Program-made: the position numbers and the translations under genes
Notes under the pieces: generated by a model
Database searches by the model: none
Told to the model about the DNA's origin: nothing
Seen by the model: only the letters and a program-made list of their open reading frames with translations
Shown: positions 38,201 to 50,200 of the stretch, piece after piece
How positions within the stretch are numbered: position 1 is the stretch's first letter
How the letters are laid out: every line of letters starts with the position of its first letter
NCBI GenBank assembly: GCA_963932145.1
Contig: OZ010593.1
Coordinates: 39,545,795 to 39,609,794, forward strand
Origin: Acanthosepion lycidas
Lineage: Eukaryota; Mollusca; Cephalopoda; Sepiida; Sepiidae
Length of the DNA: 64,000 bases
Direction of reading: 5' to 3'

Positions 38201-41200
38201 AGTAGTGGATTACTTACTACACGCCACTAGCAAACATTGTATGCTGTTAATGTTATAAAGATTACCATTCCATTTCCAACCTTCGTTTTGGTTATTCTTA
38301 TTCAGTAACCTTTTCTAGATTACAACAATTTATTTCAGCATTAAAAGACTATTTTTATTAAACACTTCAGAAATTCATTATTAAATAAAACAATTCAGAC
38401 ATTGATCCAGTGAAGTCATCCAATTAGGTAGCTGAATACATCATGAATAATAAGATCAAATTTATTTAGCAAAGCTTATCTCTTTACATATTAATTTTAA
38501 TTTAGTATTATAGAGAAAATGTAAATTTTATCATTTCCAAATGAATTGGATAAAATTTGTTTACCTTGAGACAGACATTGACCACAAGCTCTCGTCTTTC
38601 TTTGGGAATGAAATGAGCTACACACATTGCATGCTGGATAGCTGAATGCAGCCAACTTTCAAAGTTTTCACACAGCAGAACACGATTTGTTTCAGACAGG
38701 GCATTAATAATCTTGAAAAAATAGGAAGAAAAATCAAACTTTCCAATCATGTTGTTAACGTTGAGCACCAATTTTACTCATTTGTGTCATCTTCACATTT
38801 TTGAATATCACTATATCTTTGAGATTATCAACTTATTAATTAACTTTTTCTTTAAACCATTTTTTTTTTTTAAAAGTTTATTTTAAAATAATGAAAGTTT
38901 AAATTACAAAATAAGAAACAGGGGTTAAAATATCCAAGCTCAAAATCAAGCAATTATTTCTATAATATAGCAGGTTATACATTTTAATTCATTAAATTCA
39001 TCAGTGAATATGGAGTAACTATGTCATGCACTATCTACATTCATTAATTTTATTATCAACATTAAATCATATGAATTGCTAATACTGGTAATCTTGCTAC
39101 TTATTAATATAAGTAACTTTTACTTTGAAGAAAGAGTTAGCAAAGATATAGAAAAAATACATGTAATAATGCATTAATGTTGAATATTCACCTTACTCAA
39201 AAGATTGACAAAAAAGCCAGGTTCATTAACAACCATAGGATCAGTTGGCAAACGATTCATTATGACATCATTAAGTAGAGATGCTGCTGTGATTATACGA
39301 TGAATTACAAAATCTCGCCGTGACTATAAATGACAAAAGAAATTAGTTAGTCTATCATTTCTTATTTCCTACTCTCAACTTGTAATCAGCTTTCAAATGT
39401 AACATACAGCAACATGCAAACGTGTGAAACAGGATATTTTAAGAAAATAATAATTTCTATTATTGCTATTAACTTAAAACTTGAGCTGAATCAATGAAGG
39501 TAGCTTTTGTTTGGTGCAATAAATTTTGCTTCTCCAGGATGTGTTGTCTAGTAGATTCAGTCCATTGTTTATGTGAGGAATTCACTAGCTGTTGATTTTT
39601 TTTGTTGGTCTGAGCAAGAATTTGATCAACTATGCTGGGCAATCCAGCTGAAAAGGGGTAAATGTGCCAATCAGAAGAAAATGAAACTGTTGCAAACAAT
39701 TGAATTAGAAGTGAAATGTAAAATTGTACAACAACTATGGAGCTGCTTCATGTCAATTATTCATTTTTCTACCCTTTGAGGTACTAAGAGACATCTTACA
39801 GTATTTGGTTTGGGCCTGGATTTTTAAATTTCCAGAATTACATTGAAATCAATGCAAATAAAACAAATGCGTCTCTAAATAAACAAGAGTGACTGAAAAT
39901 CCTGTGGACTTCTGACAAACTCGTTAGTCATGTCATGTCAACTTCCCTTGGGTGTCAATACTAAATCTTACTTGGTTTAATACAAGTTCAAACTCTTTCG
40001 AGGCCCTCATTATATGTATTTTATACATTTGTCTATATCTCTGAGATGAGGTATTATGATTATTTGCATTATTCAGACTGTTATCCTCATCTTCATTTCT
40101 ATATTCACAATGTTTTGACAATGGATAAAGACATTGGTTAGCTCTAGTGACTAGACCCAAAGAGTTGGTGAGTTCAATACCAAGCCACAGCAGTGCTGAA
40201 CCAAAAAATTGGAGAGTTAAGTTAAAGTGAAATAACCGAGACATCTGGAAGAGGCATGGCATGTGGAACTAGAACAATTTACCCTGGTGGACGAAATAAA
40301 GGGTTTGATTTGAAATTCAAATCACCTGAAGAAGGCCAGAGTGTACAACAGTTGAAACATTGTGAATATGGCAATGAAGATGGGGATAACAGTCCGAATA
40401 ATGTAAATAATGCAAGTATTTTATGCGTTTAAATTAATACTTTTAAACCAGACTTTTTCCATCAGACTCCAATCCAAATAACCATTCTCCCATATTTTTT
40501 TCCTAATATCTATTTCTTTGCACAGAATTATCAAATCTCTCAATACCTCAAGTCACTATCCACTTTCCATATACTAGTATGACTCAACCAAGGCCACAGC
40601 CCTGTTACATGTAAAAGGAGAATATAAAAAAATGCTTGCCTGCACATAAATTTACTGTCAAAGTAACATACAAATGTTTTCAACATATATCAATAATGAG
40701 TGTTTAATATTTAATGGCATATCTATCATTTAATATAACAGCTGTCAAACATTTGGAATAATTTGAGATTAAGCTTCATTCAGAAATTAAAACCAATTTT
40801 ATCCCACAACTTGCTTTAAGATCACTCAAGCTCCCTTCCACAGGTTTTTTTATAAGATTCGGGTCAGGCAACTGACCAGACCAGACTTTAAAAGTAGCCT
40901 AGAATCTTATATTCTCTGCCTGGAACCACTTTCTCATTTTAATTGCAGTATGATTGGGACTGTTATCTTGCTGAATATTCAAATCTTTTGGTAATTTGAA
41001 AAATTTCACGGATAGTAACATGTTCTTCAGTATTTTGTGATATATTGTAATATTCAATGTTCCTTAGTGCACCTGTACCACTGGAGTAAAAACAAACTCA
41101 AATTATTATATTTTTACATGTTTAACTGTTGGTATGTGGGGGAATGATATGTCCTTTCTCCAGACACAAACTGTTTCAACCAAAGAGTTCATTCCTGGAT

Positions 41201-44200
41201 GAAGCAGTCTTCTCAAGACAATGATGAGCAAAGTCTAGATGGGTTTTCACATGAATGAACTTTAGAAGAAGGGTTTTTTAAAGAGTCTTTTGTACCAGTT
41301 GCCTGCAGATCCTTCAGAAGTTCTCCTCAGGTTGTTAATGGTTTGTGTATTACTTTCCAACAAATGGGTCTTGCTACTCATTCACTTACTTAAAGGTGCA
41401 CTTTTTGAGGCAGATTTGTAGTCAGGCCATGTTCCTTTTGTTTTCAAATTATTGTTCTAATTGTAATAAGAAGAATCTTGAACTTTTAAATATACAATGA
41501 TAGTCAACTATCAACTCACAAAATTCTTGAGAGATCTCTTTTTTGTCTTTGCCATTGTAAAAAACCTTTGCAGATGCCAGTCAGATCTTCAATGACTGTT
41601 CAAAGCATATGTAGATATTATAAGTTGTCAGCCATGATGTATAGCATGATCTAATTCAGATGTTCTCAACCAGGGGTAAATTTACCGGTAGGGGGTAAAA
41701 AATTATATAGTCGGGGGTAAATAATTGAAGTACCTGATAATTTAAAAAAAACGCCTAAAAGCCGATGATGATATGAAAGTAGCATTATCAGAAACAGCTC
41801 CTCGCATAAACAAACTGATTGACTCAATGAATCAGCAATCACTGATAATGCTTCTGGTGTTTCTGTTCATTATTTATTGTAATACAAATTAACTTCATAA
41901 TTTTCTATTTAGAAAAGGTTTGATATTCTTTTTTTTGATGCGAATCTATAATACTATTTTTATACAAAACCTAAAGTCCTAAACATTAAAAAGGTTCTTT
42001 CTGACCTTCTTGTTTTTCTGTCACTTTATGACATTGATGTACAAATGATGGATTACTAATTTTTAGTATTTGTCAGTATTTTTTATTTCTGTTTTGGTAT
42101 TTTTACTAATGACTAATTTGCACAATTTTTAGTCACAAATTAGTCAGTACTAATCATAATCATTTATTCAAAAAAAAAAAAAAATTTTTTTTAGTATTTT
42201 CCAAAACTTTTTAAATTGCCAAAAACAAAAATACTAAAAAAAAATTTTTTTTTGAATGAATGATTATGATTAGTATTAATTTGTAGATCTACTAATACAG
42301 TGGATAAAATGAATAATTTTTTATTAATGACTACAAACGTTAATAAAAATACTGAATTTTATACAGAGTGCTAACTTATACTAAAAAATTAGTAGATTAG
42401 TACTAAATAAGAAATCAGTATTTTGAGTGTTGCTTAGTATTTTTTTTTTAGGCACAGTATTTTGACTAAAAAAAACCCTTAGTATTTTGAATGAAAAAAT
42501 CATTCATTCATTCATTTAGTCACGAAATTGTACATCAATGCTTTATGATGGCTATGAATTTTTTGTATGGGAGTAGGGGGGGTGTAAATGGGGAAATACA
42601 TAAAGCCGAGGGGGTCAATGATGGAGGAAAGGTTGAGAATGGCTGCTCTAATTGGTCAGAAGAAATTTGCAAATGAATAATTTCAGAAGTCAATGCAAAA
42701 TTGTCATTCTTATCTTGTTTCCTTTATATTTTCAGAATTGATCCAAAACTTAGTCAAATCACTTTCTATTGTATTTGTTAATAAATTTATTTGTAGGCAA
42801 ACATTTATTTCTCCTTATAGCATATTGTTAAGTACTTAATATATTCAGTATAAGTTTCAGGATAGTAACAATCGTGGAAATTATTATTTTCTTAAAAAGT
42901 CCTATGTGCCTAATACTTTTGCATGTCACTATAACATCTCCATTTTGTTTAGTTTCAAGTTACGTTACAACATTTGTAATGAACTAAAACACACTTTTTA
43001 TTAGATACTGAATTCCTAAATAATTGTTCCAGGATAAAATGTTTTTCTGATTTAAGTTTTGCAAAAACTAATATCTGGTGAATAATATTTATGCAAGTTT
43101 ATTAAGATATTATTTTTAAAGTTGCATTTTTTATAATTATTATACTTTAGTGTTACCTTTTTTACAATTTTAATTGACTGGTTCCTCATTTTCATTTAAT
43201 TTTTAAATTCAATTTTTATAAAACTCAGGAAACCAGACCAATGAACACACAGTTTGAGTAAAATCAGTCAAGAAAACTGATTTGGTTTAGTAAAAGTTGT
43301 AGTTAAATTACAGAATTGCAGTATTCAATCCCAACAAGAAATTAGTATTAAATCCAAAGTAATGTTTTTATTTTCCAAGCTTATGCTCATATGCCCATGA
43401 GATACTATCTAGAAAAAGAATCATTACTGATTCTTTTGTAGCTCATTACTTTATAAATTGTATCTAAGAAAAAATATTACATTTTTTGAATATATTGTTA
43501 TATATCAACAAGTTCTTTTTTAATTTTCTTTAAAAATCCAGAATGTTTTCTCAATTAAATTCTTTTGGGACAGAACTGAATTTATACAGGAATCTCAGTA
43601 ATAGCTATAATAGGGTTAGTAAAAATGAAAATACTTTAGCATGTTCATCATTTGGTCTAGCCAAGCAAGTCTTTAGAGTTTCTTGTAATGAAGGAAAAAT
43701 AATTCGAATCATATGCAACCCATTAACAATCATATCCTTTTGTTGTTGTTCATCAGTGAGTTCCTTGTGTCTTCGCATACAAAGTTTGTTTAAAAGTAAC
43801 AGTTCCTCAGTCAGTTCCTAAAATAAAAATAAATGATTTCACTATGAAAGAAAATAATTAAAATTAGATATAAGGGTTATCATGTATTGAATTGTGAACA
43901 GAACATATATGAACATGTATTTGGAAGTATACAAAATCCTATTTCAATGTGTAATGGCATTGAGTTGTAGCTTTCAGGCCAAGTTATGTATAAAGTAACA
44001 GAATTCTTGGCATTAAAATGTTGTGCACCAATGAAAATTCACAGACATGTAAAACCAATAAAACCTTGTAAGCACTTAAACAATGTATCTGCAGAATAAG
44101 ACCAGAAAGGAGAACTTTTGCATTATGATAACACAAGGCCACACAGGCCAATAGTGAGTAGCATAGAAGCAGCACCAATCTGGTACCACTAGACTTGGTT

Positions 44201-47200
44201 GCTCCCAAAATTGAAAGAGGTATTGAAATGTCAGTATTTGTCATCCAATGCCAAAGTTAAAGATGTGTGCATATGGATTAAAAGTAAACTAGAAACTTTC
44301 TTCCTATAGAGAATAAAAATGTGGATAGAATATGTGGGAAAATGTGTAGCACTAAATAGTGGCTATATTGAAAAATAAACTTGTAATTTTGAAGAGAACT
44401 AAATTTACTTCATTATTCTATCTATTTTAAAACTTGCTTTATAGGATTGATGACTTTATTTTTCACTAAATTCTTTTATATTAACACAAATTAGTTTACA
44501 AGATATTAAGTGAATGTCTAAACAATAAAAACAATAGTATGAACTTACTTTGAAATATTTTGTCATACTTTCTGCACTTGTGATGTTCCATTTCAACATA
44601 GAAGCTTTATTTTTCACTCTTGTGACAATATCAGAAAGGTTTTTCAGTTCAAATTCTTTTGCAATCAAAAAAATCTGAAAAGAATGAATGATTTAATAGT
44701 AAAAACTTATATCCACATGAGTAAATATAATGAGGGTGTATGGCTAATATTTGTTTAAAACATCTAATTTGCAAGAAATAAAAGAAACACTTGATATTAC
44801 AATTTATACATGTGTATTTTCATTTTTAATATCATCAGTTAAAATAATGTTTAAAATATATATATATATAAACAAGTTTCTGGAGCCACATGAAGAGAAG
44901 ATAATTTTTAAAACAGGGATCATAATTTACTTCTAAAATAAGATACAATAATATCACACTGAATAAAATAATAAGTTATGGTACCTTTCAATCAACTCAT
45001 CTTCAGAAATCAATATCATTGGTATAAGACTAAATTGCTGAAAATTAAATTTTTTTCAACAACTTGTTGTTTCACATTCGGCCTGTTGGTTTCCAACATC
45101 CAAAGATGTACAGGTTACCAATAATTTACATGGACAGTCTACTCAGGCCTATTTTGTATATGGTAGGTTCTGCCCAGCATAGTTTGGCTAAGTGTCTTAT
45201 TGTGGTTCTTGATCCAGTTTTAGATTTCTATTCAGAGTATTGTGTACCAGACTTGTTTCAATTTGTGTCATTTATGTGCAAATTGCAACACACTATTAAC
45301 ACTGAGTATTTCGTGTCTTTTGATATATCCACAGTTTGTTTACAACTGTACTGCTTGATGAAACCAATGATATTTGCATGAACTTTCTATATCGTGGCCC
45401 CATAAAGCCTCCATTGTTTCCGGGGTTGTTTTTGTCGAGTTAATGGAGATGGTTACCAAGTCTGTCTCCTTCAGCTTTAACAATTACATGTACTGACAGA
45501 TCGATGTAGTCATGATGGGTAGTCCTTTGGGACCTCTTATGGCAAACATTTTTGTCAGTTTCTATGAGAGATGATCATTTGACAAGATCTTGAAGCCTTA
45601 TTGTTATTTCCATTGTGTCGACGATACGTTTACATCATTTTCTTCCTGTAATGAAGAAAAAAATTTTTTCAATACTTACATAATCTCCACCCTTCTTTGA
45701 AATTTAGTATAAAGGTGGAAAAGAACAAGACTGGTTGAGAGAACTTTGTCTTATTTTCTCACTAGTGTTTATAGGAAACCCACCATTCTGAGGACATGAT
45801 TCAGTTGGTATTCTATTGCTCCCAAAACCAGGAAATCAATCTTGTTAAAACTCTCATTAATCATGCTTTGATGATCAGAGTGCAAGCTTGACACCAAGCT
45901 TAGGCAAATTGAACAGCTGTTTCTGGCAAATGGTTGTGATAATAACTACCATTAGACTTAAAATTGCTAAGCTTAATGGAGTTGAAGTGTTAGGTCAATC
46001 TAAGTGTCCTGTATACATGAGACTAGTGTGGATTGGTCCCAGTAGTCAGGTATACGTCGATAAAATATCTTCTTCTTTGGTCAGGTGGTGTTTTAATTCT
46101 GTAGTAGTCTGGAATATTTTTTCTACCAAAAGGGCTTTTCCCTCTGTCTGTAAGGATGTCTTGCCTACCCATCAGGTGAGTTTAGTCATTTATCAATATA
46201 AATGTCAGTGTGAGACTGATTATGTGGGTAAGACTATCCAGTGGTTGGGGATTAGAATTGCCCAGTATGTCCATGACCAAATACATACACTGGTGCCTGT
46301 AGCATCTGGGCACTTACAGTGTCATGAGCCCACTATTGGCAAACATTTACTGAATTCCTACTCTGAGGATTTCTTCTCTGTTCTGCACAGGGCATGGATG
46401 AGACTCCACCTTAACATCATGGGGGCAGTTATTAATATACAACATCCGACTGTGTAAGCAGAGAGAATTAAAACTACACTTTTTGGTGAATCCATAGCCA
46501 ATTCTAGGCCAAACAATTTATTTTCCTCACCCAACTTTTGTGCTATTTTAAAATTCAGTTGTTGAAAAAAATTTTTTCTTTCAAGCAATTTAGTTTTATA
46601 CTGATGATATCAATTTCTGAAGATGAGTTGGTTGAAAGGTACATTAACTTATTATTTTATTCAGTGTGATACTATTATATCTTATTTTAGAAATAAATTA
46701 TGATTTGTGTCTTAAAAATTATCATATATATATATATATATATATATTTATTTGTGTATTTAGGCAGCAATCCTTTTTTCATGGACATTTCATTGAATAC
46801 GACAGACAAGGTGCTTTGATTTAGTTTTTTTATACAATTTCATATGCAATCTAATAATTTTTTTTTTTTCTAATGATAAATAAAAACTGTCTGAATGTTC
46901 ATTTAATCTGAGCGCTTTCAGTTATACATTTAGCCATTTTCAAGGATGAAATATTTTAACTGTTAAATAAGAAATACATACATGCAACAAACTATTTCTT
47001 ATTGTAGGTTATTGGAAACTTGAAAATGGTGGTATTCTTTATGGCACTTCTGTGTTATCCTTGCCTTCTGGACAGCAAGGACACTGCACACTACCAAAGT
47101 AGTGTTAGAGCTTCCCGATTTGGGATCATGCACCGGAATCATCTGCTATAAATGCAACGGCTGGGACCATGTGGCAAGAAATTGCATGGATAGAAAATGA

Positions 47201-50200
47201 GTAGTGCATGTACATTGTTACCAATGCAATGAGGCCGACATATTGCTCAGGATTGCTGCGACAGAATGGTGCCAATCTCTTCCTCAGACAATGTACAAAT
47301 AAGACGCTGCCGATCATTCAAATCAGCACTCCTTAATTCCAGATGCTCTCGCACTATAGTAAGTGCTGTACTTTACTGTGCTTGGAAGAAGAGGAAAGTC
47401 AGAGTGATCACCATATGTGGTGAAACGTGTGCATGTTATGGGATAGGGGTAGTCAGGATCTGTACAAACACTGGGAATTTCACCAACGTCGAAGTGCTGG
47501 TGATGCATGAGAAGCCATTAAACTTTGATCTGCTACTGGGTTATGATGCCATCAAAGCCTTAGACTGGGACAGTGAAGTTTCAGAAGGAGGTGCAGCACT
47601 CAAGGTTGACCAACCTAACTTCAGTATTGTATTTGATCAGGGTCAAAAGATCTGGACTGCCTTGTGGAAATGGTCAAGAGACCAGGAACCAGACATGCTA
47701 AAAAAAAAAACGTGTCGCTGAATACTATGTGCCCAACCAAATAAGACCTGCATATGAAAAGGAGCTCCACACATGGATTAAAGATGGCTGGTTGATTCCC
47801 TATCCTCCTAAAGGACTGATACCTTTGATTTCGATTGTGCAACCAAACAAGTCAAAAGTCAGGTCCATAATGGATTTCTGGGAGCTGAACCAATGTCGAC
47901 GTGTTCACAGCTGATACTGATATTTGTGCCAGTAAACTGTGGGAATGGTGACAACATGGATCTAATGTCTCCTTGCTGGATTTGAAAAAGGCTTATTTGC
48001 AAGTCTGAGTTAGTGAATCATGGTGCCGTTTCATACAGTGATATTTGCCAGCAGAAGGTACTGCCTTACCAGACTGAGCTTTGGATTGAATGTGGGACCA
48101 CAAATAATGAAGGCGATTATCAGTGCTTTGTTGTCTCAAGAAGAGACAGTAAAAGAAGGGACGGCAGCATACATTGATGACAGTTATGTAAATGAAGACA
48201 CAGTGTCATCACAGCAGGTAAGAGCTAAATTGACCCAGTTTGGGTTAATCTGCAAGGACCCAGAACGGCTGGGAGATAGCACCCATGCATTGGGCTTGGA
48301 TGTTCCAGGTAAGCAAGGAACCTTGTAATGGAGATGTGAAACTGCAGTTCCAACAGAACCTGACATCCTAACAAGGTAAGCAATTTTTCGCTAAGTGGAA
48401 GACTTGTGGGGCACCTACCAGTGTGCAGATGACTCTGTGTGGCAGCAGGCATTGTGAAGTGCAGGGCAAGTGTGGTCACCAAGGGTTGGGACGATGAGAT
48501 GACTGACCCTCTGCTTATTTGCAAGGTGATGGGGGCAAGAGTAAAGAAGAACAACCCTGCCAGAGGAGATTGGTGTGTGCATGAAGAAGAAATGAATGTG
48601 TGGGTTGATGTAAGCGATTGGAGTCTTGTTGGATAAGGACAGAACTGCAATTGAGGATGTGTGTTGGTTGCAACCAATAAATGACGCCGCATATATTAAC
48701 TTGGCAGAACTGGATGCTGTACTGAAGGGTGTCAACTTAGCACTCCAGTGGAGGATTAAAAAGTTGCATATACAGACTGACACCTTATGCATATACCATT
48801 GGATATTGGATACCTTCACAGGTAAAGCCAGAGTGCACACCAAGGCAGTGAGTGAGATGCTGATCAGAAGGAGTTTGGAGACTATCAAGAAACTAGTCAC
48901 TGAATATGATCTGTCCATGGATGTAACATTAGTAACATCAAACTGAAAACTTGCTGACAGATTGATCTGTGTGCCACAACAATGGTACAATGCCATAAAA
49001 AAAAGGACATTAAGCCTGTACCACCAATATGTGCTGCAGCAGGCACCCCGGTGTAAAATCCTTTTCTTAAAATGTTTCTCAGGACATTAGATTTTGCAAG
49101 TGTACAAATTATTATCATTCTTTCTAGTGCGGATGGAGAGCAGGGGATTCTTTCTAAACCTTTTCAGGGTAGTGTAAAAAGTCAACATTTTGATTGTGTC
49201 ATTATTTTCTCTTCTACTTGCATGATAGTTAATAATTTAACAGAAAAAATGTTATTTTTAGCAAGATATCTCTCTTCTTTTTTTAATGAAGTCAGTATAT
49301 TTTAAACTCAATGTAATATATTTTCTAAGATGAGAATAAGTTTTTAACTACTCATACCTACAATCATATATTTATCAATTAATTAGTATTTATTTAATAG
49401 ATATTTTAATATCTAATATTTTGTTACTCTACAATAACGAGTAAAATCAAATCAAGAAAGATTAATTTAATACAACTTAAACTCACTTGAAAAGTGTACT
49501 GGAGTAGGTGGTTAGAAACCAATACTAGCTCCTTGTATGTCTCAGAATGTTCATGAGAATTAAGATTCACAGACAACTGACACACTTTATCAACAGTTTC
49601 TTGAAGATTCTCACTAGCCTGCTTCATTTGGGCACTTGCTCTCTGCAGAAAACAAAAAAATATGTTTGTTAAAAAATATATGCATCCATCACATCTTGAA
49701 TTGTTGTCAAAGTATAAAAAAAATTCTCAGTAAGCTTCTTTGTAAATACTTTTAAGCAAAAGGCAATAAAATTTTAAAATGGGAATGTGTATTTAATAAA
49801 TATCTGATGAATTAATTGAAAAATACTAAATGTGATTTTTTCTGTTAATATTATAACTTTCAGAGATAGTGTCACTACTAATAAATATGCACTTATAAAT
49901 ATGACTACAGGATTGTCAAAAAAAACATATACTCTTGACAAAAATAAAAACATTCACAGAAACATTCACAAAATTTATATTATTAAAACGAAAATTTGGA
50001 GAAAAATCTAATTTTATTTTCTTACATATATAGAAATTAATTTTTTTGTTTTTGAATTTTTATTCACTACTATTTCCAATTATTATCAGAAATACGTTGG
50101 GATAGATTTAGTAATATTTGACTTTCAAATGTAATGTAATTTGCTCCTTGTAATCCCAATACATCTACCTTGCATCTAGTTATCTGTTTTCATTTTTCTC

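Larger units (their letters stand above)
28912..38327 (+). mobile_element. Ty3/gypsy LTR retrotransposon 3 (decayed, with a LINE nested in its 3' LTR)
   Basis: The 5' LTR is 28912-29136 and the 3' LTR is 33507-33608 plus 38199-38327, split by a LINE. A perfect 5-bp duplication ATTTA flanks the whole (28907-28911 and 38328-38332). LTRs start TGTTATACTGTACC and end ACAACA. A candidate primer-binding site, TGGTAACAAAG, follows the 5' LTR, and a AAAAAGTGGGGG purine tract precedes the 3' LTR. Coding parts are heavily damaged (many stops, and YLDN in place of YxDD), and the LTRs differ more than those of gypsy 2, so it is older. A solo LTR of the same family lies at 5492-5719. Confidence 0.9.
47000..49060 (+). 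mobile_element. Decayed LTR-type retroelement pol (gag knuckles, protease, RT, RNase H)
   Basis: Order on the plus strand: zinc knuckle CYKCNGWDHVARNC (47146-47187), a second frame-shifted knuckle near 47220-47260, protease region (SRCSRTIVSAVLYCAWKK, with the D-T/S-G Asp lost; then LNFDLLLGYDAIKAL), RT (VRSIMDFWELNQCR, LLDLKKAYLQV, RLSFGLNVGPQIMKA, TAAYIDDSYV with YIDD intact), and an RNase H-like part (EEEMNVWVDVSDWS, INLAELDAVLKGVN, HIQTDTLCIYHW). No LTRs or integrase are visible, so it is truncated. The clade is uncertain. Confidence 0.7.

Noticed and set aside
44990-45025. Hammerhead-like CTGAAGA...GAAA in the Penelope inverted arms
   Set aside because: The sequence between the two boxes cannot form a stem II that I can see, so I left it out of the features.
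48415-48996. 193-residue minus-strand frame
   Set aside because: It overlaps plus-strand retroelement RNase H coding on the opposite strand and has no recognisable motif, so it is a shadow.
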